64,000 bases of DNA, taken from Curtobacterium luteum. GTDB lineage: Bacteria > Actinomycetota > Actinomycetes > Actinomycetales > Microbacteriaceae. A model generated the notes under the pieces. It did no database searches. It saw nothing but the letters and a program-made list of their open reading frames with translations, and was not told the origin of the DNA. The position numbers were made by a program, and so were the translations under genes. Position 1 is the stretch's first letter. Every line of letters starts with the position of its first letter. The stretch lies in assembly GCF_014646995.1 (NCBI RefSeq), contig NZ_BMOI01000001.1, positions 459,018-523,017 on the forward strand, given 5' to 3'. Positions 47,658 through 55,262 of this stretch are shown here, in pieces.

Positions 47658-48380
47658 GTGCCCACCCCGCCCACCACCGCTCCCCCGACCGCACCCCTCG
47701 ACCAGCGGGCCCTCGGCCGCCGCGTCGTGCGCGCCGCTGTCATCGTCGCCGCGCTCGTGCTGATCGGCTTCCTGCTCCGCGCACACCCCGTCGACGAGCC
47801 CCTGGCCCGCTCCCTCAACGCCGCGCACACCGGGACGGCGGCCGCGGTCGGGTCCGCCGTCTACGCGGCGTTCGAACCGGTGCCGGCCGTGCTCCTGACG
47901 GTCGCACTGACCGCCCTCGTCTGGATCCGGACCCGACGCGTCGCGACCGCCGCGGGGTTCGCGGGGACCGTGGCGTTGACCTGGATCACGTCGGACCTGC
48001 TCAAACTCGTGGTCGCTCGGCCGCGTCCGGACGGCTCCGTGCTGCCCCACCCGTTCGTGCCCGTGCAACCGGACCCGTCCTTCCCCAGCGGTCACGCGGT
48101 GTTCGTGACCGCGCTCCTGCTCGCAGTGCTCGCCCTGGTGCCCCCGGGGCGCCGTCGCCGGGCGGTCGCGGTGGTGGGCGGTCTCGGGGTGCTGTTCGTC
48201 GTGCTCGCCCTCGCGGTGGACGGCGTGCACTGGCCGACCGACCTCGCCGCGTCCGTGGTGTGGGCACTCGCGGTCGCGCCGGCGGCCAGGGCGGTCTGGG
48301 TCGGGAACGTCGTGGATCCGCTCGCCCGTCGGCTGGAGCAGACTGGTCGGCACCGCGTCCGGAAGGAGGACCACCCGTGA
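47658..48380 (+). CDS. PAP2 family phosphatase (first)
   Basis: A 240-residue membrane phosphatase of the PAP2 superfamily. The three signature motifs are KLVVARPRPDG (KX6RP), PSFPSGH and the third in ALAVDGVHWPTD (SRX5HX3D-like, with VDGVHWPTD). Five to six helices. Substrates include undecaprenyl or phosphatidyl phosphates. GTG at 47658 gives VPTPPTTAPP; a TTG or other upstream start is possible. Its stop overlaps the histidine-kinase GTG, so phosphatase and sensor are made together. Confidence 0.85.
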   Translation: MPTPPTTAPPTAPLDQRALGRRVVRAAVIVAALVLIGFLLRAHPVDEPLARSLNAAHTGTAAAVGSAVYAAFEPVPAVLLTVALTALVWIRTRRVATAAGFAGTVALTWITSDLLKLVVARPRPDGSVLPHPFVPVQPDPSFPSGHAVFVTALLLAVLALVPPGRRRRAVAVVGGLGVLFVVLALAVDGVHWPTDLAASVVWALAVAPAARAVWVGNVVDPLARRLEQTGRHRVRKEDHP

Positions 48381-49417
48381 GGACACTGCTCGACGGGGTC
48401 CCCGACGCCCTCCGGCGCATCGGTGACCGCGACCCCGACCGTCGCGTCTACCGACGGTCCGCGCTCGCGATCGGTTTCCGGGTCGCGGTCGTGTCCGCCG
48501 CGCTCGTCGTCTCCGTGGTCGTGCTCGTGGTCCTCTACGTGGCCTGGCAGCTGACGCCGGGGCAGCAGTCCGAGCGGCACGGACCCGAGGACGTGCACGT
48601 CTACCTCGACACCGTCGACCTCCTCGTCGCGGTCCTCGTCGTCGGCGCGGCGGCCGTGCTCCTCGCCGGGGTCGCCACCTGGCTGATCGCGGGCCGCGCG
48701 GTGCGGCCGCTCGCCGAGGCCCACCGGCTGCAGCGGACCTTCGTCGCCGACGCCGGGCACGAGCTCCGCACGCCGCTCACCGTCCTGAGCGCCCGTGTCC
48801 AACAGCTGCAGGCCATGCTCCCGCCGACGAGCCCCGAGCGCGCCGTCGCCGACGAACTGCGCACGGACACCCGGTCCCTCACGGAGGTCGTCGAGGACCT
48901 CCTCGCCACCGCCGCCGGACGCACGGACGAACGCGCGGAGGCGCCGCTCGACGACGCGCTCACGGCCGTCGCGAGCGACACGGCGGTCCTCGCCCGGGAC
49001 CGCCGCGTCCAGCTGGTCGTCTCGCCGGGGGACGTCGTCGTGCGGGTGACGCCCACCCAGCTCCGACGTGCCCTCGTCGCGCTCGTGGACAACGCCGTCG
49101 GTCACAGTCCGACCGGCGGCGCAGTGTGGATCGAGAACGAGCGCGTCGGCAGCGCGGTCGTCATCCGGGTCCGCGACGAGGGCGCCGGGATCACCGGCAT
49201 CGCGCCGCGCCGGGTGTTCGACCGCTTCGCGCACGGCAGCGTCCCTCCGGACGGCCCGACCCGGACCAGCAACGGCATCGGGCTGGCGCTCGTCCGCGAC
49301 ATCGCCGTCCGCGCGGGCGGCGACGTCCGGGTCGAACGCACCGGACGACTCGGCACGGTGTTCGCCCTGACGCTGCCGATCGTGGAGCCGCTCCCCCGCC
49401 GCGGAGCCGCCCGGTGA
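48377..49417 (+). CDS. Sensor histidine kinase
   Basis: A 346-residue kinase. TM1 about residues 31-57, a short 22-residue outer loop, TM2 about 80-105, then the H-box FVADAGHELRTPL (His about 128), N-box ALVDNAVGHSP, G1 DEGAGI and G2 SNGIGLALV. The very short extracytoplasmic loop suggests intramembrane or envelope stress sensing, not a ligand-binding domain. GTG at 48377 follows GGAGG and overlaps the PAP2 stop; its own stop overlaps the regulator start. Confidence 0.93.
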   Translation: MRTLLDGVPDALRRIGDRDPDRRVYRRSALAIGFRVAVVSAALVVSVVVLVVLYVAWQLTPGQQSERHGPEDVHVYLDTVDLLVAVLVVGAAAVLLAGVATWLIAGRAVRPLAEAHRLQRTFVADAGHELRTPLTVLSARVQQLQAMLPPTSPERAVADELRTDTRSLTEVVEDLLATAAGRTDERAEAPLDDALTAVASDTAVLARDRRVQLVVSPGDVVVRVTPTQLRRALVALVDNAVGHSPTGGAVWIENERVGSAVVIRVRDEGAGITGIAPRRVFDRFAHGSVPPDGPTRTSNGIGLALVRDIAVRAGGDVRVERTGRLGTVFALTLPIVEPLPRRGAAR

Positions 49418-50079
49418 CCGCACGACCGCGGCTCCTGCTCGTCGAGGACGACCCGCGCCTCGGTCCGATCGTGCGCGACGTCCTCGCCGACGCGTGGGAC
49501 GTCGAACTCGTGACCACACGCGTCACCGCGCTCGAGGCCGCACTCCACCGGCTCTTCGACGTGCTCGTCGTCGACCGACGCCTCCCCGACGGCGACGGCC
49601 TGGACGTCGTCCGCGAACTGCGACGGTTCCGCGTCGCCACCCCCGTGCTCGTGCTCACCGCGCTCGGCGAGGTGCACGACCGGGTGTCCGGCCTCGACGC
49701 CGGCGCGAACGACTACCTGGTGAAACCGTTCGACTTCGACGAACTCCAGGCACGACTGCGGGCACTCACCCGGGACTACGACGCACCCGGTCCGTCGATC
49801 GAGATCGGCGGGTGGTCGTTCCGCCCCGACGACCACACCGTGCACTCCCCCTACAGCGGTCGCGTCGCGCTGACCGACCGCGAGTCCGAGCTGCTCGCCG
49901 TCCTCGCAGCGGCACCGGACCGGGTGTTCTCCCGCGAGCAGCTGCTGTCCGCGGTCTTCGAGCGCGGCGAGCAGCTCGGCACCGTCGACACCTACGTCCA
50001 CTACATCCGGAAGAAGACCGAACGCGACCTCATCGCGACCGTCCGCGGACGCGGGTACCGGCTCGGCACGCCCGCCTGA
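49414..50079 (+). CDS. OmpR-family response regulator
   Basis: A 221-residue regulator. Receiver: acidic pocket VEDD, phosphoacceptor D54 in VLVVDRRLPD, conserved Lys in VKPFDF. The C-terminal winged helix (about 125-218) ends with YVHYIRKKTERDLIATVRGRGYRLG, the trans-activation domain of the OmpR/PhoB class. GTG at 49414 overlaps the kinase stop. OmpR-class proteins bind direct repeats with about 11-bp period, which fits the four boxes found around this locus. Confidence 0.93.
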   Translation: MTARPRLLLVEDDPRLGPIVRDVLADAWDVELVTTRVTALEAALHRLFDVLVVDRRLPDGDGLDVVRELRRFRVATPVLVLTALGEVHDRVSGLDAGANDYLVKPFDFDELQARLRALTRDYDAPGPSIEIGGWSFRPDDHTVHSPYSGRVALTDRESELLAVLAAAPDRVFSREQLLSAVFERGEQLGTVDTYVHYIRKKTERDLIATVRGRGYRLGTPA

Positions 50080-50095
50080 TCCCGGCCGCCAGCGG

Positions 50096-50115
50096 GTCCT
50101 TGGTGCTTTCTGGGA
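50096..50115 (+). promoter_or_regulatory. Direct-repeat box 2 upstream of the DedA remnant/PAP2 operon
   Basis: GGTCCTTGGTGCTTTCTGGG has CTTG and CTGG 11 bp apart, in a 108-bp gap between the regulator stop and the next gene. The sequence TCTGGGAAGA that ends it reappears at the divergent promoter near 52.5 kb. Confidence 0.5.
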
Positions 50116-50187
50116 AGAGCGCCCCCAGGATCCGTTCCCGGGGCGTCGGTCCCGCACGCCCACCCGCACCCACCGGAGGAACGTCAC

Positions 50188-50469
50188 GTGACCGTCCCGC
50201 TCGCCGTCCACCTGTTCGACGCCGCCTCGATCCTGCACGGCTTCGGACCGTGGGTCCTCGGCGGGATCGCCCTGCTCGTCGTCGTCGAGTCCGGGGTCCT
50301 GTTCCCCTTCCTCCCCGACGTCCGCGTCGGCCGACGGTTCGTGCCCGTCGTGCGCACGTTCGTCCCGCTCGCGGCGGGAACGGCCCGGATGCGGTTCGCT
50401 GGTTCCATGACACGGAACATCGTCGGCGCGCTCGTCCGCACTCGTCGCACCACGGGAGCCGGACGATGA
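50188..50469 (+). pseudogene. DedA-family remnant with internal deletion
   Basis: The 93-residue frame starts like a DedA membrane protein (LHGFGPWVLGGIALLVVVESGVLFPFLP) and then jumps directly to VGRRFVPVVRTFVPLAAGTARMRF, which is the later RF-P-VRTF-P-AG-MR region of the family. The roughly 60-70 residues normally between are missing, as is most of the C-terminus, since intact DedA proteins have about 200 residues. The join keeps the frame. The stop overlaps the ATG of the next gene, so it may persist as a leader frame for translational coupling. Confidence 0.8.
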
Positions 50470-51239
50470 GCGCCGACCAGCCCGGGTGGTGGCACCGGAA
50501 GTTCGCCCCGCAGGTCCGGTCGGTCGGCCGGGTCGAACGCGCGGTGCTGCTGCGCAGCTCGGTCGTCCTGGCGATCGTCGGCACCCTCGTGTTCGGGACC
50601 ATGCTCGTCGGCGTCCTGACGCACACGGGCATCCAGCGCCTGGACGGGCCGGTCGACGCCTGGTTCGACACCCAGCGCGACCCCGACCGTACGAACGTCG
50701 CGGTCGTGCTCGCCACCGTCTTCGGACCGGTGGGCATGCCCATCGTCGTGGCCGTCGTGACGGTGACGTGGGCCGTGTTCGCCCGGCACGCCTACCGTCC
50801 GCTGCTCCTCGCGTGCGGCATGGTGCTCGGTGTCGCCACGGCGCAGCTCCTCGCGCCGCTGGTCCGGCACCCCCGACCGCCGATCGCCGAGATGCTGCTC
50901 GGCCCCGACCACACGTTCTCGTTCCCGTCCGGCCACGTCCTCGGCGCGAGCGACTTCTTCCTCATCGGCGCCTTCCTCGTCGCGTCCCGCAGCCACCGCC
51001 GCTGGGTGACGGTCGCCGTGTTCGCGCTGGCGGCACTCATGATCACCGCCCAGGTGGTGAGCCGGCTCTACCTCGGCTACCACTGGCTCACCGACACCCT
51101 GTCGTCCGTCGGCCTCTCGATGATGATCACCGCGGTCGCCATCGCGGTCGACACCCGCCTCACCGCGAAGGTCCCCGAGCTCTCGGCGGACCGGAGCGAG
51201 ACCGGCCCGGCGGCCGCGACGGGCGACCTCGTCCGGTGA
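50466..51239 (+). CDS. PAP2 family phosphatase (second)
   Basis: A 257-residue PAP2 protein. The signatures are PLVRHPRPP, FSFPSGHVLG and VSRLYLGYHWLTD, a complete set. Helices start near residue 30. ATG at 50466 overlaps the stop of the DedA remnant. Paired with the first PAP2 in the same region, it suggests phosphatase activity on lipid carriers under control of the two-component system. Confidence 0.88.
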   Translation: MSADQPGWWHRKFAPQVRSVGRVERAVLLRSSVVLAIVGTLVFGTMLVGVLTHTGIQRLDGPVDAWFDTQRDPDRTNVAVVLATVFGPVGMPIVVAVVTVTWAVFARHAYRPLLLACGMVLGVATAQLLAPLVRHPRPPIAEMLLGPDHTFSFPSGHVLGASDFFLIGAFLVASRSHRRWVTVAVFALAALMITAQVVSRLYLGYHWLTDTLSSVGLSMMITAVAIAVDTRLTAKVPELSADRSETGPAAATGDLVR

Positions 51240-51859
51240 CCCCACCCGCCGCAGCACGACCGACGGGCCGTGCGGGCCGCCTGCTCCGCAGTGGACGGCT
51301 GCTCGAGTGGGCCACCCTCGCCTGGAACGTCGTCGGGGTCGTCGTGCTCGCCACGCTGGTCGCGAAGTCCGGTTCCGTGGCGCTCGCCGGGTTCGGCGCG
51401 GACACCCTCATCGAGATCGGCGCGTCGGCGGTCGTCCTCTGGGAGCTCGCCGACACGGGCGAACGACGGCGACGGACCGCGCTCCGGCTCATCGGGGCCG
51501 CGTTCGCGCTGCTGACCGCCTACCTGGCCGTGCACTCCTCCGTCGCGTTGATCTCCGGGCACCACGCCACGCCGTCGCCCGGCGGTGTCGTCTGGACGGC
51601 CCTCACCGCGGTCGTCATGTTCGGCCTCGCCGCCGGGAAGCGGTCCGTCGGCACCGCCCTGCGGAACTCGGTCCTGCAGACCGAGGCACGGGTCACGGTG
51701 GTCGACGGGCTCCTCGCCGTCGCCGTGCTCGTCGGTCTCGTGCTCGACGCGGCCGCGGGCTGGTGGTGGGCGGACCCCCTGGCCGGGTACGTCCTCGCCG
51801 GGTACGCGGCACGCGAGGCCCTGCACCTGCTGCGGCCCGCAGTGCGGCCGTCGCCCTGA
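51236..51859 (+). CDS. Cation-transporter-like membrane protein
   Basis: A 207-residue membrane protein with six hydrophobic segments. GFGADTLIEIGASAVVLWEL and NSVLQTEARVTVVDGLLAVAV resemble the cation-diffusion-facilitator core, and the final WWWADPLAGYVLAGYAAREA is the family's DPL motif. GTG at 51236 overlaps the PAP2 stop. Metal ligands (Asp/His in TM2 and TM5) are incompletely present, so substrate is uncertain. Confidence 0.72.
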   Translation: MTPPAAARPTGRAGRLLRSGRLLEWATLAWNVVGVVVLATLVAKSGSVALAGFGADTLIEIGASAVVLWELADTGERRRRTALRLIGAAFALLTAYLAVHSSVALISGHHATPSPGGVVWTALTAVVMFGLAAGKRSVGTALRNSVLQTEARVTVVDGLLAVAVLVGLVLDAAAGWWWADPLAGYVLAGYAAREALHLLRPAVRPSP

Positions 51860-51899
51860 GCCCGCCCGAGCGGGTCTCCTCAGCACGACGACCCCGGTC

Positions 51900-52349
51900 T
51901 CAGCGACGGTAGAGCACCATCCAGGTGACCCTGGGCAGGAGCGGGAACAGGAGCCCGGCGACGAGACCGACCCGCTGCCCCGCCAGCGGCGTGCCGAGGA
52001 GCACGACCAGTGCGGCCGTGGTCCCCACGGCGATGGCGGACGGGAGGCGGAGCGTGAAGGGCGAGTACCCGACGACCGCGAACCAGACGTGCATGACGGC
52101 GAAGTAGAGCGCGTGCACGACGTCGACGTGAGGCACCTCCCGGCCGAGCGCGACCCAGGATCGTGTCGCGGAGGTGACCGTCGCCGCCTCGTCGTACCAG
52201 ACGCTCGGCACCCAACTGCCGACGACCGAGACGGTGGACCCCAGCAGGCCGACGACCAGCGGGACCACGCCCCGCGGCACCTGTCGCCGGGGGCCACCGT
52301 CCGGCCTCGCCGGGACCGACCGTGCGAGCACCCTCGACTCAGTCGGCAT
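51900..52349 (-). CDS. Truncated GT39-like glycosyltransferase
   Basis: The 149-residue frame matches only the N-terminus of a membrane mannosyltransferase/GT39-like protein: WVPSVWYDEAATVTSATRSW carries the catalytic DE after helix 1, then ALYFAVMHVWFAVVG and RLPSAIAVGTTAALVVLLG. The frame ends after RVTWMVLYRR, where intact proteins of about 500 residues continue with many more helices. No further homologous sequence lies downstream, so this is a truncation and not just a frameshift. ATG at 52349 follows GGGAGGG. Confidence 0.7.
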   Translation of the reverse strand: MPTESRVLARSVPARPDGGPRRQVPRGVVPLVVGLLGSTVSVVGSWVPSVWYDEAATVTSATRSWVALGREVPHVDVVHALYFAVMHVWFAVVGYSPFTLRLPSAIAVGTTAALVVLLGTPLAGQRVGLVAGLLFPLLPRVTWMVLYRR

Positions 52350-52461
52350 CGAGCAGTCCCTCCCGGTCCGCCTCCGCGGCGACCGCGACCAGCGCGGCCG
52401 CGGTGCTGACCATCCCGAGCACAGCAATGCCCGCGACTGCGAGCACGATCCAGAGCGTCAT
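52339..52461 (-). CDS. 40-residue single-helix membrane peptide
   Basis: MTLWIVLAVAGIAVLGMVST then an Ala-rich continuation and the acidic end EADREGLLDAD. One transmembrane helix, then a short acidic cytoplasmic tail. It is preceded by GGTGGTGGAG and overlaps the next start by 11 bp. A box like those upstream of the two-component operon lies about 35 bp upstream on this strand. Small peptides of this size often tune membrane sensors, but that is speculation. Confidence 0.55.
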   Translation of the reverse strand: MTLWIVLAVAGIAVLGMVSTAAALVAVAAEADREGLLDAD

Positions 52462-52493
52462 CTCCACCACCTCGCTGACGAGCCTCTGACCCG

Positions 52494-52550
52494 TCTTCCC
52501 AGAGATCGGCAAGACCGGGACCGCACCGTCCGTCTTGGTCGTTCCTGGGT
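52494..52550. promoter_or_regulatory. Divergent promoter with two direct-repeat boxes
   Basis: Reverse strand, 52514-52494: TCTTGCCGATC then TCTGGGAAGA, with CTTG and CTGG 11 bp apart. Forward strand, 52532-52550: GTCTTGGTCGTTCCTGGG, with CTTGG and CTGGG again about 11 bp apart. They face the 40-residue peptide (reverse) and the DUF2127 gene (forward), the latter starting 23 bp after the box as in box 1. Confidence 0.55.
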
Positions 52551-52572
52551 CCCGCAGGCGGAGACTCGGTGC

Positions 52573-53141
52573 ATGGAGCGCAGACGATGGACACGGGAGC
52601 GGCGGTTCGACGTGATCTTCCTGGTCGGCTTCGCGTTCAAGGGGATCGACGGCCTCGTCGAGCTCGCGGCGGGCATCCCCCTGCTCGTCCTGCGGCCCGG
52701 CCAGGTCGAGGCAGCGGCACGGACCATCACCGCCGGGGAACTCCAGGAGGACCCCGACGACCTCGTGGCCCACCTCGTCCGGCACGGCGCCGCGACCCTC
52801 AGCGCCGACGCGACCCTGTTCGCCGCCGCCTACCTGATCGTCCACGGACTGGTGAAGCTCGGCATCGTCGCCGCGATCTTCCGGGGTTCCCGGCGCCTGT
52901 ACCCGTGGGCGGTCGCCGCGCTCAGCGCGTTCGTCGTCTGGCAGGGTACGAACTCGTGCGCCACCCCGGCATCGGCCTGGCGCTGCTGACGCTGTTCGAC
53001 GTCGGCATCGTCGCCCTGACCGTTCGCGAGCAACGGCACCACCGCGGGCTCCGTGACGCCCTGCGCAGCCTGTGGGGACGGGACGACGTGCCGCGTGGAC
53101 AGAAACCGTCGGTCGGGACCTCGGCCACACTCGGCCCGTGA
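52573..53141 (+). pseudogene. DUF2127-family membrane protein, frameshifted
   Basis: The first 125 residues match DUF2127: FDVIFLVGFAFKGIDGLVELAAGIPLLVL, LSADATLFAAAYLIVHGLVKLGI and YPWAVAALSAFVVWQ. After WQ the frame goes to GTNSCATPASAWRC and stops at 52989. In the next frame the family sequence continues as YELVRHPGIGLALLTLFDVGIVALTVREQ, ending at 53141. One missing base in the GGG near 52946 explains this; restored length 189 residues. The restored stop overlaps the GTG of the MFS gene, supporting one ancestral gene. Confidence 0.87.
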
Positions 53142-54319
53142 CGACGACGCAGCGCCTGCCGGCACGGCACGTCGCACCGCTCTCCCTCGCCGGGTTCACG
53201 ACCGCGTTCGGCGCTCACGGTGTCGGGAGCGTCCTGGGCGCCGAGACCGACGACATCGGCCTGAGCCTCCTCGGCCTCGGGATCGTGCTCGCGCTCTACG
53301 ACGTCGCCGAGGTCGTCCTCAAGCCGGTGTTCGGCGCGCTGAGCGACCGTGTCGGAGCGAAGCCGGTCATCGTCGCGGGGTTGCTCGGGTTCGCCCTAGC
53401 GTCGCTCCTGGCGCTCGTGGTCCCGTCGATCACGGTGCTCGCCGTCGCGCGCGTCGGCCAGGGAGCAGCGGCCGCCGCGTTCAGCCCGGCGTCCTCCGCC
53501 ACGGTCGCCCGGCTCGCGGGCACGCAGCGACTCGGCCGGTACTTCGGTCGGTACGGCGCCTGGAAGAGTCTCGGGTACGTCCTCGGGCCGCTGCTCGGCA
53601 TCCTCCTCGTGGAGACGCTCGACATCCGCGCCCTGTACCTCGCCCTCGCGGTGCTCGCCGTGGTCGCCGCGGCCTGGGTCGTCGTGTCGGTGCCGGCCCT
53701 GGCGCCGCAGCCCCGGCCCCGCTACACGCTCGTCGACCTCGTGCGGCAGACCACCGACCGCAGCTTCCTCGTGCCCACGGTCGTGCTGGCGTCGACGACG
53801 GCCGTCCTCGGGGTCGCCGTCGGCTTCCTCCCGCTCCTCGCCACACGGCTCGACCTCCCCGCCCCCGTCGGCGCGGCGGCGATCGCCGTCCTCGCACTCG
53901 TCTCGACGGTGGTGCAGCCCCGCACCGGACGGCTCCGCGACGCCGGACGCATCACCACCCGCGCCGGGAGCGCCGCAGCACTCGCCGGTGCGACCGCCGT
54001 GCTGGTGGTGGTCGCGGTCGCGCCGAACGCCGTCACGCTCTTCCTCACGGCGGTCGTGTTCGGCGCCGTGGTCGGCGTCGTGACCCCGCTGGCGTTCGCG
54101 CACCTCGCCGCCGCCACACCGGAGGAACGGATGGGCCGGACGATGGGGAACGCCGAGCTCGGCCGCGAGGTCGGCGACGCCGGCGGTCCGCTCCTCGTCG
54201 GGGCCGTCGCTGCCGCGTGGACGCTCCCCGCGGCCCTCGGCGTGCTCGCGGCGACGACCGCGGGCGCCGCGGTCGTCGGCTGGGTCGGGCTCCGCGAGCG
54301 GGAACGTCGGCGCGGCTGA
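53138..54319 (+). CDS. MFS transporter
   Basis: A 393-residue 12-helix transporter. Loop 2-3 holds GALSDRVGAKPVIVAG, the MFS A-motif, and RVGQGAAAAAFSPASSATVARLAG the next conserved segment. The second half repeats the pattern with RTGRLRDAGR. The GTG at 53138 overlaps the restored stop of the DUF2127 gene, so they were probably co-translated. Substrate not determinable. It is the last host gene before the tRNA-Val fragment. Confidence 0.85.
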   Translation: MTTTQRLPARHVAPLSLAGFTTAFGAHGVGSVLGAETDDIGLSLLGLGIVLALYDVAEVVLKPVFGALSDRVGAKPVIVAGLLGFALASLLALVVPSITVLAVARVGQGAAAAAFSPASSATVARLAGTQRLGRYFGRYGAWKSLGYVLGPLLGILLVETLDIRALYLALAVLAVVAAAWVVVSVPALAPQPRPRYTLVDLVRQTTDRSFLVPTVVLASTTAVLGVAVGFLPLLATRLDLPAPVGAAAIAVLALVSTVVQPRTGRLRDAGRITTRAGSAAALAGATAVLVVVAVAPNAVTLFLTAVVFGAVVGVVTPLAFAHLAAATPEERMGRTMGNAELGREVGDAGGPLLVGAVAAAWTLPAALGVLAATTAGAAVVGWVGLRERERRRG

Positions 54320-54405
54320 GCGGGCACGGCGTGCGGACCGACGCTCGGACAGCGAACCCCGGGAGCGACAGGTCTTCGTGGACACCAGGACCCCGTGAAC
54401 GACGA

Positions 54406-54441
54406 AACCCCCGGCCGTATCCGAAGATCCAGCCGGGGGTT
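54406..54441 (-). terminator. Terminator of the former tRNA-Val gene
   Basis: Ten-base arms AACCCCCGGC and GCCGGGGGTT, loop 16 nt, just 6 bp after the tRNA fragment's 3' end. Its survival supports that the fragment's 3' side is the original chromosome. Confidence 0.75.
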
Positions 54442-54447
54442 CGTGCG

Positions 54448-54496
54448 TGGTGGGCGATACTGGGATCGAACCAGTGACCTCTTCCGTGTCAGGGAA
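54448..54496 (-). mobile_element. 3' half of tRNA-Val(GAC): attachment-site remnant
   Basis: The reverse strand has a perfect tRNA 3' half: anticodon stem-loop TTCC-CTGACAC-GGAA (anticodon GAC, Val), variable loop, T-arm with GGTTCGATCCC, acceptor strand ATCGCCCA, and CCA. The 5' half (D-arm and acceptor 5' strand) is missing; at about 54496 the sequence becomes unrelated. Integrase targets of tRNA genes leave exactly this at the far end of the element. By polarity the element lies to the right (above 54496). The intact tRNA is not in this window. Confidence 0.8.
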
Positions 54497-54611
54497 ATGT
54501 GCCGTCGAACGGCCTGCCCGTCGTGGCTGGCATCTGGCCCGAGATCCGCGCCGGTGCGGGCTTCCGAATGGAACCGACATCAACGGAGATGAACGGCGAT
54601 GCGTACAGATT

Positions 54612-54630
54612 CGTGCCAAGAAACGTGCCA
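54612..54630. repeat. Direct repeat next to the attachment site
   Basis: CGTGCCA-AGAAA-CGTGCCA gives two 7-bp copies with 12-bp period, about 115 bp from the tRNA fragment. It may be arm-type integrase sites. The 54497-54661 stretch carries no gene I can support. Confidence 0.4.
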
Positions 54631-54661
54631 CGAACTGGCGACGAGACGATGTCGTCCGGCA

Positions 54662-55177
54662 TCACACCGGTGGGCGGCGACGGCCCGCTCGGACGTCCTG
54701 CCAGAAGTCGAGAGCCTGCTCTGACGTCCAGTAGTCGTCGAGCAGGGGAACGTCGCAGGGCATCATCCACCCGAGGACAGAGGCAGCTTGCCACGGCGAG
54801 AGGATCTCGGCCTGGCGCACGACGGCGGTCCAGGTCGGAGAGAGCGTCAGTCGGAGGACATCCCGAGGCTCGTCGCGCAGTGCGATGCGCTCGTACAACG
54901 ACACGTCCTTGGTGTCGTCCCGGAGTTCCACGATGACGCCGTACCCGGCACCGAGGGAGAGCACCTGCGCACGCCCGCGGACCGCGGCGTCTTCGGCGTC
55001 GGTGTCGCGGCACTCGATGACGAGCAGTTCCCCGCCCGGACCGAGCGAGTGCGCACGGAGCGCCTCGCGCAGGAGGGACCACGGCAACTCGCGCCATTCA
55101 GTGCCCGACGCGCCGTCCAACGTGACGAGGACACCACCCCAGTGCTCGATCGTCGTTTCGGGGTGTACCTCGGTCAA
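54662..55177 (-). CDS. Hypothetical protein (island)
   Basis: A 171-residue acidic protein: EHWGGVLVTLDGASGTEWRELPW, a likely beta strand region with ELLVIECRDTDAEDAAVRG, then RRDVLRLTL-like PRDVLRLTLSPTWTAVVRQAEILSPWQAASVLGWM. TTG at 55177 is chosen because GGAGAAG lies 8 bp upstream; a longer frame to 55231 is possible. No family is recognised. It sits right after the attachment site on the reverse strand. The C-terminus ends DFWQDVRAGRRRPPV. Confidence 0.6.
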   Translation of the reverse strand: MTEVHPETTIEHWGGVLVTLDGASGTEWRELPWSLLREALRAHSLGPGGELLVIECRDTDAEDAAVRGRAQVLSLGAGYGVIVELRDDTKDVSLYERIALRDEPRDVLRLTLSPTWTAVVRQAEILSPWQAASVLGWMMPCDVPLLDDYWTSEQALDFWQDVRAGRRRPPV

Positions 55178-55262
55178 CGTGTCTTCTCCGTTCCGGATCC
55201 CCGTCCTTGACGGACGTCGTCCTCGGAGCACCTATGCGCGGAGCAAGGCAACCCACGTCGAT

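Noticed and set aside
53072-53137. Upstream start for the MFS gene at 53138
   Set aside because: The frame extends 22 codons into the DUF2127 gene with Arg-rich sequence; GTG at 53138 overlaps the restored DUF2127 stop and is better supported.
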